Assembly (NCBI GenBank): GCA_964507325.1
Contig: CAZDQL010000021.1
Span: 1-64,000 of the forward strand
Reading direction: 5' to 3'
DNA length: 64,000 nucleotides
From: CAZDQL01 sp964507325
GTDB taxonomy: Bacteria; Planctomycetota; UBA1135; GCA-002686595
Shown: one piece after another, positions 24,367 through 32,701 of the stretch
Numbering within the stretch: the stretch's first letter is position 1
Layout of the letters: every line of letters begins with the position of its first letter
Program-made: the position numbers and the translations under genes
Notes under the pieces: generated by a model
The model's input: only the letters and a program-made list of their open reading frames with translations
The model's database searches: none
Told to the model about the DNA's origin: nothing

Positions 24367-25674
24367 TCAGCCGCCCCCCGCGACCTCCGCCGCGAGCTCC
24401 TCCAGGCGCCCACTCAGCTGCTCGACGAGCTCGGGGAACTCCTGCGCGCGGTCGTAGCGCTCGGAGGGGTCGATCTCGAGGTTGAAGAGCGACGCGCCGT
24501 CGCGCAGGCGCAGCTTCCACGCTCCCACCCGAATGGAGTCCGGCTTTCCGCGCCCCTGGTAGTAGAGGAAGGTGTCCCGCGGAGAGCGCTCCGTCTCGCC
24601 GCTGAGGAACGGCATCAGGTCGTACCCGTCGACCGGGTGGGCCGGCAGCTCCGCACCCGCGGCGAGCAACAACGTGACGTAGAGGTCCATCGTGGCCGCC
24701 ATCTCCGCCGAGGTCCGACCGGCGGGGACGCGCCCCGGCCAGCGGACGATGCAGGGCACGCGCGGCCCACCTTCGAAGGTCGTCGCCTTGGACCCGCGCA
24801 GGGGACCGGGCGACCCGGCGTGCCACGGCAGGTTGCCCTCCTGGAGCATGCGGGGAGGGAGGTTCAGCCAGGGACCGTTGTCGCTGGTGAAGATCACGAT
24901 CGTGTTGTCGTCCAGCTCGAGCTCCACCAGCGTGTCGAGTATGCGCCCGACGGACCAGTCGAGCGTCTCGATCACGTCTCCGTAGAGGCCACCGCGCGAC
25001 CGGCCGCGGAACTCCTCGGTGGTGTGCACCGGCAGGTGCGCCATCGAGTGCGCCAGGTAGAGGAAGAAGGGGCCGTCCTGCGCGTCGCGCAGGAAGCGCA
25101 CCGCGCGTTCGGTGTAGCGGGTGGTCAGCGTCTTCTGATCGAGCGGCTGCCGCTCGACGATCTCGGTGTTCTCGTAGACGCACAGCGGTACGTCGGTCTG
25201 CACCCACGGCTTGCGGTAGTCGTTGGAGTAGGGCATGCCGTACCAGTAGTCGAACCCCTTGCCGACCGGCAGCAGCTCGGGACGCGCGTACCCGAGGTGC
25301 CACTTGCCCAGCATCGCCGTCCGGTAGCCCACCGCCTCGAGCGCCTGGGCGAGAGTCACCTCGCTGTCGGGGATGCCCCCCGTTCCGCCGGGCGAGACGC
25401 CGCCGAGCTTCACGCGTGGCGGATAGCGGCCGGTCATCAGCTGCACGCGCGCGGGAACGCAGGTCGGCGCCGAGTAGAAGGAGGTCAACCGCACTCCCTC
25501 GCGAGCCATGCGGTCGAGTCGCTCGGTCTGGATCGTCGGGTGACCGTAGCAGCCCAGGTCACCCCAGCCGACGTCGTCGACGAAGATCAAGACGATGTTG
25601 GGCGGCGCGGGCTCCTGGGCGTGCAGCGTCGCGGCGCTCAGCAACAACGGGATCAGGCACAAGATGGTCTTCAT
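24367..25674 (-). CDS. Secreted formylglycine-dependent sulfatase (S1 family)
   Basis: Hydrolyses sulfate esters, probably of polysaccharides, outside the cytoplasm. The 435 residues have a signal peptide ending in ATLHAQ, the metal-binding Asp33/Asp34 in NIVLIFVDDVGWGD, and the formylglycine motif CVPARVQLMTGRYP with Cys72, which needs a maturation enzyme not present in this window. KWHLGY and TSDNGPW provide further active-site residues. Its neighbours (GH172, SGNH fusion, BNR protein) indicate a glycan-degrading locus. The C-terminus lacks the planctomycete-type sorting domain seen in the metalloprotease at 13890-16427. Confidence 0.93.
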   Translation of the reverse strand: MKTILCLIPLLLSAATLHAQEPAPPNIVLIFVDDVGWGDLGCYGHPTIQTERLDRMAREGVRLTSFYSAPTCVPARVQLMTGRYPPRVKLGGVSPGGTGGIPDSEVTLAQALEAVGYRTAMLGKWHLGYARPELLPVGKGFDYWYGMPYSNDYRKPWVQTDVPLCVYENTEIVERQPLDQKTLTTRYTERAVRFLRDAQDGPFFLYLAHSMAHLPVHTTEEFRGRSRGGLYGDVIETLDWSVGRILDTLVELELDDNTIVIFTSDNGPWLNLPPRMLQEGNLPWHAGSPGPLRGSKATTFEGGPRVPCIVRWPGRVPAGRTSAEMAATMDLYVTLLLAAGAELPAHPVDGYDLMPFLSGETERSPRDTFLYYQGRGKPDSIRVGAWKLRLRDGASLFNLEIDPSERYDRAQEFPELVEQLSGRLEELAAEVAGGG

Positions 25675-25920
25675 CGCTCGTCAGGCTCGGGTTCTCACGG
25701 TTGGACGTCGACGCGACATCCGTTGGCGAGTCTATCGAGAAGAGCAAGGCCCGCGAGCGGGTAGATCAGGTGCGGCACGGGATTCGGCTTGTCCGTCTCC
25801 ACCTCGCCTCTAGGATGAGCTCCACCGCACTTGCGGTTCTTCGAGACGTCCTCGTCCCCCAGCAGGGACAACCGCTCGTTCGGTGCTGGTGATCACCAGC
25901 GTGTCGCGGAGGATCGAGGA

Positions 25921-27252
25921 ATGAACGAGTGGAGGAAAGTGCAGCGGATCGTAGCAGCCGGCCTCGTAGCGGGGGGCTGCCTGGTCCCCCTCGCCTGGAG
26001 TCAGGCTCGGGACGCGGCCCCCTCGCTCGAGGTCCTGTCCAGAGAGGTCCTCTCGACCGGCGGCTCGACGAGGGGCAGCGCCTACACGATGAGCAACAAG
26101 ATCCTCGCGCTCGAGGACCAGATCGTCGTGGGCTGGCTCGATCACGTCGCCGACGTGCGACTGCGGACCTTCGATCGCAAGGAGGAGCGCTGGGGCGAGA
26201 CGCTGCTCCTGGGCCGCGGGGTCGACAACCACAGCGGGCCGGCGCTCACCCGTGACTCCCAGGGGTACCTGTACGCGATCTTCGGCCCGCACGGGCGCGA
26301 TCCCTTCCAACTGCGCCGCTCCCTCCGCCCGGACGACGCGAGCGAGTGGACGGAGGTGGAGCAGGTCGGCGCGCGGGCGACCTACCCCAGTCTGGTCTGC
26401 GGGCCGGACGACACCCTGCACCTCGCCTACCGCGGCAACCCGATGCCGGCCCGGCTGATGTACCAGCGGCGGCCGGCGGGGGGCGCGTGGAGCGCTCCGC
26501 GCGCGCTGGTCGACGCGCAGGCCCCGAGCGGCTACACGCAGTACGGCAACGCACTCGCCATTTCGCCCGACGGCACGCTCCACCTCGCCTTCCACGTCTA
26601 CGACGTCCACCCGAAGGCGGGCAAGGCCGCCGGCTACCTGCGGTCGCGCGACGGCGGGACGCGCTGGGAGACCGCGGCGGGGGTCGAAGTCGAGCTGCCC
26701 GCGACGCCGGCGACGGAGTGCTTCGTCGAGCAGGGCCCCGAGCTCGACATGCGCGTCACGAACCTCGCCGTCGACCCCGAGGGGAGGCCGTACCTGTTCG
26801 TCCTCCACCTGGAGACCGACCCCGCGTCGGCGAAGCTGTGGACGCTGGAGGGCGAGGAGTGGCGCGGCGTGGAGCTCCTGCCCTGGGTGCAGAGCGCCTT
26901 TCCGTCCCACCGCATCGGTCAGTCGGGGTCGCTGACCTGCGACGCTCGCGGAAGGCTCTACATCGCAGTGGAGATCCAGGAGCCGCCTGGCGGCTGGGGG
27001 CACGAGTCCGGCACGGTGGTGCTGCTCACCTCCGACGATCGAGGCAGGAGCTTCGAGCTGCTGCGCGTCTCCCCGCAGGACTCCGACGGACCTTGCTGGC
27101 TCCCCAGTCTCGAGCGCCCCTACGGCCCCGAGCCGCTCACCGGTCTTCCATCGCTGCTCTACACGCGCGGCGGCCCCGGCGAGGGCACCACCGGCGGCGA
27201 TCCCACCGAGATCGTCTTCGTGCGCTTCGGACCCGAACGACGAACTCCGTGA
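25921..27252 (+). CDS. Secreted BNR-repeat beta-propeller protein
   Basis: Exported 443-residue protein with an N-terminal signal (IVAAGLVAGGCLVPLAWSQA). The body consists of repeats of the BNR/sialidase-like type with Asp-box-like turns (SPDGTLHLAFH, SRDGGTRWE, TSDDRGRSFE) and resembles the BNR-4 group, often annotated as putative neuraminidases or glycan-binding propellers in planctomycetes. I do not see the arginine triad of true sialidases. The ATG at 25921 is preceded by GGAGG and GAGGA. It lies between the sulfatase and the isomerase-like gene, and probably acts on or senses the same glycan. Confidence 0.75.
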   Translation: MNEWRKVQRIVAAGLVAGGCLVPLAWSQARDAAPSLEVLSREVLSTGGSTRGSAYTMSNKILALEDQIVVGWLDHVADVRLRTFDRKEERWGETLLLGRGVDNHSGPALTRDSQGYLYAIFGPHGRDPFQLRRSLRPDDASEWTEVEQVGARATYPSLVCGPDDTLHLAYRGNPMPARLMYQRRPAGGAWSAPRALVDAQAPSGYTQYGNALAISPDGTLHLAFHVYDVHPKAGKAAGYLRSRDGGTRWETAAGVEVELPATPATECFVEQGPELDMRVTNLAVDPEGRPYLFVLHLETDPASAKLWTLEGEEWRGVELLPWVQSAFPSHRIGQSGSLTCDARGRLYIAVEIQEPPGGWGHESGTVVLLTSDDRGRSFELLRVSPQDSDGPCWLPSLERPYGPEPLTGLPSLLYTRGGPGEGTTGGDPTEIVFVRFGPERRTP

Positions 27253-27282
27253 GCGCCGTCCGCGCGAGGCCGGTCGGAGGGA

Positions 27283-28833
27283 TCAGGCCTCCTCGATCAG
27301 CTCCAGACCGAACCGGTCGCAGAGCTGGGCGACCTGTGGCCTCAGATCGCCGTAGAAGGTCACCCGGTGCCAGCCCATGCGCCACTCCTCGGTCAGCTTC
27401 TCGATGTCGCCCTTCACGACCGCGGCCAGCTTCGTGCGACAGGCCATGTCGCTGTCGTTGTTGCCGGTGGTCCGCGCCTGGTGCTGCAGCACCTGCTTCG
27501 TCACCGGGTTGATCTCCAGCGTCGTGGTCATGTAGCCGACGGGCAGGAGCGACTGCACCGAGGCGCCCTGGCGATCCTCGGAGTGGTTGCGGATGCGGTA
27601 GGGATTCGTCCATCCGTCGGGACCGAAGGCCTTGGTCATCGCCACACAGTGCGCGTAGATGATCTCGTTCTTCGAGGTGTCGATCACCGGATCGGAGATG
27701 AACCCGGGACGACCGGTGAGGGAGCCCATGGCAGCCATCGTCAGGGCCGACATCTGGTCCGCCTCGCACCCTCCGACCAGGCCGTCGTCGTTCAGCTGGG
27801 TGAAGCCGAGACAGGGGTAGGCGCTCAGGTGCCCGCCGTAGAAGCCACCCAGGCAGTTCACGCTGATCCCGTGGGCGCCGTGTTCGTCGATCAGGTGCTT
27901 CATCCCCAGGTAGATCGCCGCGGACTTCTCGATCTCCGCCCGCTGCGGCTCAACGACCTCCTGCGCGGTCTCCATCCAGCGCGCGGCGATCTCCTGAGCC
28001 TGGTCGCGATCTGCCGCCTCGTGGGCCGCCTTGAGCTCCGCGAACTCGATCGCCCGGATCTCGCACCCGAGCACCTGTTTGGCGGCGTTGCGGAATTCGT
28101 CACCGCCCCAGCCGCCGCCGACGACCAGGATGCGCTTGCGGCCCAGCTCCTCGATCGCCTCAGCGAAGTCGCGCTCGGGGACCGGATCAAAGCTGCAGGG
28201 GGCGCCCCCGTACTTGGGCGTGTTCGCGCGCCGAGTCCTCCGGAACGCGTTCGCCACCTCCGCCGCGCTCTGCCCTTCCGCGAGCAGCGCGAAGCGCGCC
28301 ACCGAGCGCAGGATGTCCTGGTCGTTCGAGGAGCTGACCCAGTCCACCGGATGGCCCAGCCCCATGATCCGGGTCTGGCGGCTGAGGAAGAGACCGGAGC
28401 CGCCGAAGAGGTTGTCGACGAGCAGCGTCGGTTTGCCGGTCGCGCACAGCTTGACGATGTCGTTGCCCCAGCCGAGCCCCTGGACGCAGACGACGTACCC
28501 GTCCACCTCGCCGTCCTTCGCCAGCACGCCGTCCGCCTCGGCCGGATCGTCCATCAGGCGCGTGGTCAGGAACTGGAGATCGGGACAGCCCTCGGTGAGG
28601 AGCTTCAGGATCGTGTTCCGCCGCGAGTCGAAGTCGTAGCCGACGTTGGGCCAGATCGGCACGTCGTTGGCGGTCTCGCAGAATACGAGTCGGATCCTCG
28701 GCTTGCCCCGCGTCGGCGAGACCGCGCCGGCGCGCGCCAGCCTCGGCCCGACCAACATCCCTCCGGCGCAGGCCGCGCAACTGGAGAGGAACTTCCGACG
28801 GGAACAGGGGAGGGTGGGCGAGGAGGATTCCAT
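27283..28833 (-). CDS. Tat-exported L-fucose/L-arabinose isomerase-fold protein
   Basis: Protein of 516 residues with a twin-arginine signal (CSRRKFLSSCAACAGGMLVG), an unusual location for an isomerase. The rest resembles the L-fucose isomerase superfamily found in planctomycetes: GYVVCVQGLGWGNDIVKLC, TLLVDNLFGGSGLFL, GISVNCLGGFYGGHLSAYPCLGFTQL (written in parts: GISVNCLGG, SAYPCLGF) and a terminal domain with TTTLEINPVTKQ and GWHRVTFYGD. Metal-ligand residues cannot be assigned with certainty. AGGAG precedes the ATG 28833. Secreted sugar isomerases are not established, so another role in the periplasm is possible. Confidence 0.7.
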   Translation of the reverse strand: MESSSPTLPCSRRKFLSSCAACAGGMLVGPRLARAGAVSPTRGKPRIRLVFCETANDVPIWPNVGYDFDSRRNTILKLLTEGCPDLQFLTTRLMDDPAEADGVLAKDGEVDGYVVCVQGLGWGNDIVKLCATGKPTLLVDNLFGGSGLFLSRQTRIMGLGHPVDWVSSSNDQDILRSVARFALLAEGQSAAEVANAFRRTRRANTPKYGGAPCSFDPVPERDFAEAIEELGRKRILVVGGGWGGDEFRNAAKQVLGCEIRAIEFAELKAAHEAADRDQAQEIAARWMETAQEVVEPQRAEIEKSAAIYLGMKHLIDEHGAHGISVNCLGGFYGGHLSAYPCLGFTQLNDDGLVGGCEADQMSALTMAAMGSLTGRPGFISDPVIDTSKNEIIYAHCVAMTKAFGPDGWTNPYRIRNHSEDRQGASVQSLLPVGYMTTTLEINPVTKQVLQHQARTTGNNDSDMACRTKLAAVVKGDIEKLTEEWRMGWHRVTFYGDLRPQVAQLCDRFGLELIEEA

Positions 28834-29013
28834 CGTGGTCTCCTGGGGCTGGACCGTCGCGTTCGGGGAGAGCTGGAGCAGTCGCGCTTCCCCCTGACGA
28901 GGGGATTCGACCGCTTCCACGTCCGACCCTTGATACGCCCGTGGGCCGAGATTGACAAGGGTGGGGCCTTGGCCCGAGTCGTTCCCGCTCGCTATGCCCG
29001 AACGAGGAAGGCT

Positions 29014-31686
29014 CTACGACTTCGCAGCCTTCTTGGACTTGGTCTTGGGCTTCGGCTTGGCCGGGAGCGGGTCCTTGTCGGTCAGGCAGCGCAGGAGGAA
29101 TTCCTCGTACTTGCGATAGCGGTTCAGGCGCTTCACGTGACCGCCCAGTCCGTGGCCTCCGGAGGGATCGAGGAAGAGCTCCACCAGCGTCTCCTTGTCC
29201 GCCTCCAGCAGCGCCGCGTAGACGCGCACCGTGTCCTGATAGAGCACGTTGGAGTCCTCCATGCCGTGCACCAGGAGCAGCCGGCTCTTGAGGTTCTTGG
29301 CCAGCGGCAGGAGGGAGTACTTCTCCAGATCGGTCTCGCCCTTGCGGCTGGGGCCGATGGTGCCCGTGGAGTACCAGGAGTTGTAGTTCTCCCACTCGGT
29401 GGGTCCCGCGCCCGCGATGCCGCAGGCGAAGACGTCGGGCTCGCTGTAGAGGCACATCTGGGTCTGGAAGCCGCCGAAGCTCCAGCCGTGCAGGCCGATG
29501 CGGTCCTCGTCCACGCCGTGCTTCTCGACCAGGAAGCGCGCGCCGTCCACCAGATCCTCCACCTGGGGCTTGCCCGCCTGCTCGAAGTTGGCCTTCTCGA
29601 AGACCGCCCCGTAGCCCGACATCCCGCGCGGATCGATGGTCGCCGTGACGAAGCCGTGCACCTCGGTCATGTAGCGCGCGAAGAGGTACGCGGAGCTGGA
29701 GTAGTTGCCCTGCAGGATGTCCTTGCGCGTGCCCAGGGGACCGCCGTAGACGTACATCAGGCACGGGCGCCGCTCGCCCTGCTTCATGTCCGCCGGCTTC
29801 ATCAGCATCCCGTGGATGCGGTGGCCGTGGCGGTTCTCGAAGTCGAAGAGCGTCGGCACGACCTGGGTGATCTCGCGCGCCTCGTCGGTGTGCGACTGGG
29901 TCAGCTCTTTCAGCGTGCCCTTGGCCGTGTCCACCGCGACCAGCTCACGCAGGCGGCCGTAGGCCGAGATGTTCGCCAGCACGTACTCGCCACCCGGGCT
30001 CACCGCCGGCCTGTCGAAACGCCCGACGCCGGAGGTCAGACGCGTCATCTCGCCCTCGAGGTCGACCTTGTACACGTCGAGCTGCGCGGGGTGCTCCTTG
30101 GTGGCGGTCACGAAGAGCCACTTGCGGTGCTCGGGCACCTGGGCCAGGTAGACCTCGTAGGCACCGCGGGTCAGCGGTTCGAGGTGCTCGTAGAGGGGGT
30201 TCAGGAGGCCCAGGTGACGGAAGCCGGACTGCTCGGTAATGAAGGCGATGTGTCGGCTGTCGGCGGTGTAGCGCGGCGCGACCATGCGCGGCGTGTCCGG
30301 TCCGCCGGCGTGCAGGAAACGGTAGACGACCTTGGCCGGGAGCTCGCGCACGTCCTCGTCCTCGTCCGCGTCCTCCTCCTCCTCGTCCGCCTGCTCCTCG
30401 CCCTCCTCGACGTCCTTCTCGCCCTTCTTCGCGGCGGCCACCAGATCGTCCCAGCCCAGCTTCTCACCGTCCGCGGCGGGCTCCACCTGCTCGGTCTCCG
30501 CTTGCGGCAGCACCGCCTCCAGGACCTCGACCTGGGAGTTCTCCTGCTGGAAGGTGGCGAAGCAGACGCGGCTCGAGTCCGGTGCCCAGTCGGGTGTGCG
30601 CACGACGTCGCGCGGACCGCTGTGGTGGAAGCGGTGCAGCTCGTACAGCTCACCCTCTTCCTCCATCGGCGGCGGGAGCTCGTAGATGAAGAAGGCCGAG
30701 TCGTACTCGGGGAAGGGGTCGTCGGACATGTGCCGCGGCACCTCGCGCACCGTCATGAAGCGATCGCCGTAGTCGGCGATGTTCACCGTGCGACCGCCGG
30801 CGCCGAAGCCGCTCCGGCCCTTGTTCGCGACGAGGGCGATCCTCAGACCATCGGGTGAGAGGTCCCAGCCCGAGACCTCGAAGCCGTCCTCGAGGGACGG
30901 GTCGATCTGCTCCACGAGATGGCTCCCGAAGCTCACGCGCATCAGGTCGGAGCCGTCCTGGTAGAGGAACCCCGCACCGTCGGGGAGCCACTGCACTCCA
31001 CCCTCGCGCTCGCGCGTGCTGGTGAGTCGCTCCAGACCTTCCTTCCCCATCTTCAGGCGGTAGACGTCGCCACCCGCGGACAGCAGGAGCTCGTTCTTCA
31101 CGGGAGACCAGTCGAAGCTGCTCACGCCGCCGTAGCGCGGAGCGTCCTCGTCCTCGGCGTCGTCCTCGTCGACCTGGTCACCGAGCTTGACGTCCTTCTT
31201 CCCGTCCTTGTCCTGCTTCTCGTCCTTGCCCTTCTTGGCGTCCTTCTCAGCGGCCTTCCCGTCCTTCTCCTCCTTCTTCTTCGCCGCGCGCTTCTTGGCC
31301 TTCTTCTCGCGGTCGCGAACGACCTCGCGGGCCTGCTTCTGGAAGGGCTCGAAGACGGTGGCCGAGGTCACGCGCGTGGTCTCACCCGTCTGGAAGTCGT
31401 GGATCCACAGGTCGCTGCCGTGTCGACGCTCGATCCGTGGACGCCACAGCCAAGCCCCGTAGCGACCGTCGCTCGAGAAGGCCATGCTCCGCGCGGAGGG
31501 ACCGAAGACGCTCTTTTCGGGGAACAGGCGCTCCAGGGTCAGGCCCTCCTCCTGCCCCTCTTCCGCCTTGGCGTCCTCCTTCTTGGCGGAGGTCTTTTCC
31601 TGCACGGAAAGGGCGAAGGCGGTGCTATTGGGCACGACGGCCCAGGTGCAACACAGAGCGAGAATCGTACCGAGGGTGCGGCGCAT
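29014..31686 (-). CDS. S9-family prolyl oligopeptidase/dipeptidyl peptidase, exported
   Basis: Serine peptidase of 890 residues with an N-terminal signal, a beta-propeller and a C-terminal alpha/beta-hydrolase. The triad is Ser736 (GWSFGG), Asp811 (GMEDSN) and His845 (GGHGLGG). YGGPLG provides the oxyanion-hole region, and the arrangement resembles DPP IV/acylaminoacyl peptidases. It is interrupted by a Lys/Glu-rich segment (about 110-170, with AKKRAAKKKEEKDGKAAEKD) and an acidic loop (EEGEEQADEEEEDADEDED), and ends in a basic tail (KPKPKTKSKKAAKS). The ATG 31686 gives the signal peptide; earlier in-frame codons are less plausible. A tRNA gene lies 174 bases upstream on the same strand. Confidence 0.9.
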   Translation of the reverse strand: MRRTLGTILALCCTWAVVPNSTAFALSVQEKTSAKKEDAKAEEGQEEGLTLERLFPEKSVFGPSARSMAFSSDGRYGAWLWRPRIERRHGSDLWIHDFQTGETTRVTSATVFEPFQKQAREVVRDREKKAKKRAAKKKEEKDGKAAEKDAKKGKDEKQDKDGKKDVKLGDQVDEDDAEDEDAPRYGGVSSFDWSPVKNELLLSAGGDVYRLKMGKEGLERLTSTREREGGVQWLPDGAGFLYQDGSDLMRVSFGSHLVEQIDPSLEDGFEVSGWDLSPDGLRIALVANKGRSGFGAGGRTVNIADYGDRFMTVREVPRHMSDDPFPEYDSAFFIYELPPPMEEEGELYELHRFHHSGPRDVVRTPDWAPDSSRVCFATFQQENSQVEVLEAVLPQAETEQVEPAADGEKLGWDDLVAAAKKGEKDVEEGEEQADEEEEDADEDEDVRELPAKVVYRFLHAGGPDTPRMVAPRYTADSRHIAFITEQSGFRHLGLLNPLYEHLEPLTRGAYEVYLAQVPEHRKWLFVTATKEHPAQLDVYKVDLEGEMTRLTSGVGRFDRPAVSPGGEYVLANISAYGRLRELVAVDTAKGTLKELTQSHTDEAREITQVVPTLFDFENRHGHRIHGMLMKPADMKQGERRPCLMYVYGGPLGTRKDILQGNYSSSAYLFARYMTEVHGFVTATIDPRGMSGYGAVFEKANFEQAGKPQVEDLVDGARFLVEKHGVDEDRIGLHGWSFGGFQTQMCLYSEPDVFACGIAGAGPTEWENYNSWYSTGTIGPSRKGETDLEKYSLLPLAKNLKSRLLLVHGMEDSNVLYQDTVRVYAALLEADKETLVELFLDPSGGHGLGGHVKRLNRYRKYEEFLLRCLTDKDPLPAKPKPKTKSKKAAKS

Positions 31687-31860
31687 GGCTAGTTCAGGGA
31701 TCAGGGGAGTCCGAATCCGAATTCTATCTGGCGCTCCATGCAGCGGCGGCCCGGACGCCACCTACTACGGGCCCCTTACCCCGCACCTACTCAGCTGTCT
31801 CGCGACGAGTCAGACACCCGAGCGGGTTCACGCGAGCACGTGATCAGCAGCGAGTTGCGT

Positions 31861-31936
31861 TGGTGGGCCACACTGGACTCGAACCAGTAACTTCCACGCT
31901 GTGAACATGGCACTCTACCAATTGAGTTAGTGGCCC
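31861..31936 (-). tRNA. tRNA-Val, anticodon CAC
   Basis: A 76-base gene that folds completely: acceptor GGGCCAC with GTGGCCC, D-arm ACTC/GAGT, anticodon stem CCATG/CGTGG with loop TTCACAG (anticodon CAC, reads GUG), a 5-base variable loop, and T-arm ACTGG/CCAGT with loop TTCGAGT. The 3' CCA is encoded. It sits between the sigma factor gene and the S9 peptidase on the same strand. Confidence 0.95.
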
Positions 31937-31979
31937 AACGCTGCGGGAGGATAGGGTACGGAGCCCCCGGCGGCAAGTC

Positions 31980-32618
31980 CTACTCGTGCCCCAAGGCGCG
32001 CTGCAGCCGCTCCCCCAGCTTGGCCTCGGCGCGGCGCAGCATCATGCGGACGGCGTCCTCGCTGCGGCCCTCCATGCGCTGGCCCGCCTCCCTCAGGGAG
32101 AGCCCCTCGAAGAAGACCAGGGTGATCGCCTTGCGGTGCTCGTCGGAGAGGTCCTTCAGGCAGTCCCGCAGGAGATCGTAGTCCTCCCCGCGCTGCACCA
32201 CCTGGGTCACCGAGAGGTCGTGGCTGGTGAACTCCATCGGGCTGCGCTCCCGCTCCTCGCCGCGCTCGGGGCCCTCGATCGTCCGTTCCCGCGAGGTGTC
32301 GCGCTTGCCGGCGGAGTAGAACTCGGCCTTGTCGCGGATCTTGTTCTGCAGGATCTGGATCAGCCAGCGCAGGAGGGAGCCCTCCCCCTGGTAGCGGTAG
32401 CTCTGGAAGTCCCGCGTGGCTTCGCGGAAGGTGGTCTGGGCCAGGTCGTCGGGGTCTTCCTTCAGGCGCAGGCGCGGGCCGAGCTTGCGCCGCGCGACCT
32501 CCACCATCGTCTGGTGGTAGCGCAGGAAGAGCTCGTTCAGAGCGTCGACCTCGCCGGCCTGGGCCCGGTAGACCAGCTCGGCGACGTCGTCCGGGGGATC
32601 CTGGGATTCGTCCGCCAT
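31980..32618 (-). CDS. RNA polymerase ECF-type sigma factor
   Basis: Alternative sigma factor of 212 residues. Region 2 spans about 20-100 (ALNELFLRYHQTMVEVARRKLG, DLAQTTFREATRDFQSYRYQ and GSLLRWLIQILQNKIRD). Region 4 lies near 150-205 (LRDCLKDLSDEHRKAITLVF, LREAGQRMEGRSEDAVRMML), with a helix-turn-helix. It resembles the planctomycete ECF groups that lack a linked anti-sigma gene; none is adjacent here. On its own strand TAGAAT (32634-32629) lies 10 bases before the ATG, so the transcript would be almost leaderless. The divergent gene is the PDZ/DUF6288 protein. Confidence 0.9.
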   Translation of the reverse strand: MADESQDPPDDVAELVYRAQAGEVDALNELFLRYHQTMVEVARRKLGPRLRLKEDPDDLAQTTFREATRDFQSYRYQGEGSLLRWLIQILQNKIRDKAEFYSAGKRDTSRERTIEGPERGEERERSPMEFTSHDLSVTQVVQRGEDYDLLRDCLKDLSDEHRKAITLVFFEGLSLREAGQRMEGRSEDAVRMMLRRAEAKLGERLQRALGHE

Positions 32619-32701
32619 TGGGGGCGCGATTCTACTCCGCCGCCGCGACGCATGCCCAAGGCTCTCGCGGGAGGGCGTCTTCCGTTAGGGTCTCGGTCGA
32701 G

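Noticed and set aside
27367..30858. Plus-strand open frame of about 1160 codons opposite the isomerase-like and S9 peptidase genes
   Set aside because: Antisense shadow of two genes with complete family motifs.
31861..31936. tRNA-His, or a tRNA-associated integration site for the glycan block
   Set aside because: The anticodon loop TTCACAG gives CAC, so it is tRNA-Val. No copy of the tRNA 3' end was found at the 20.84-kb junction.
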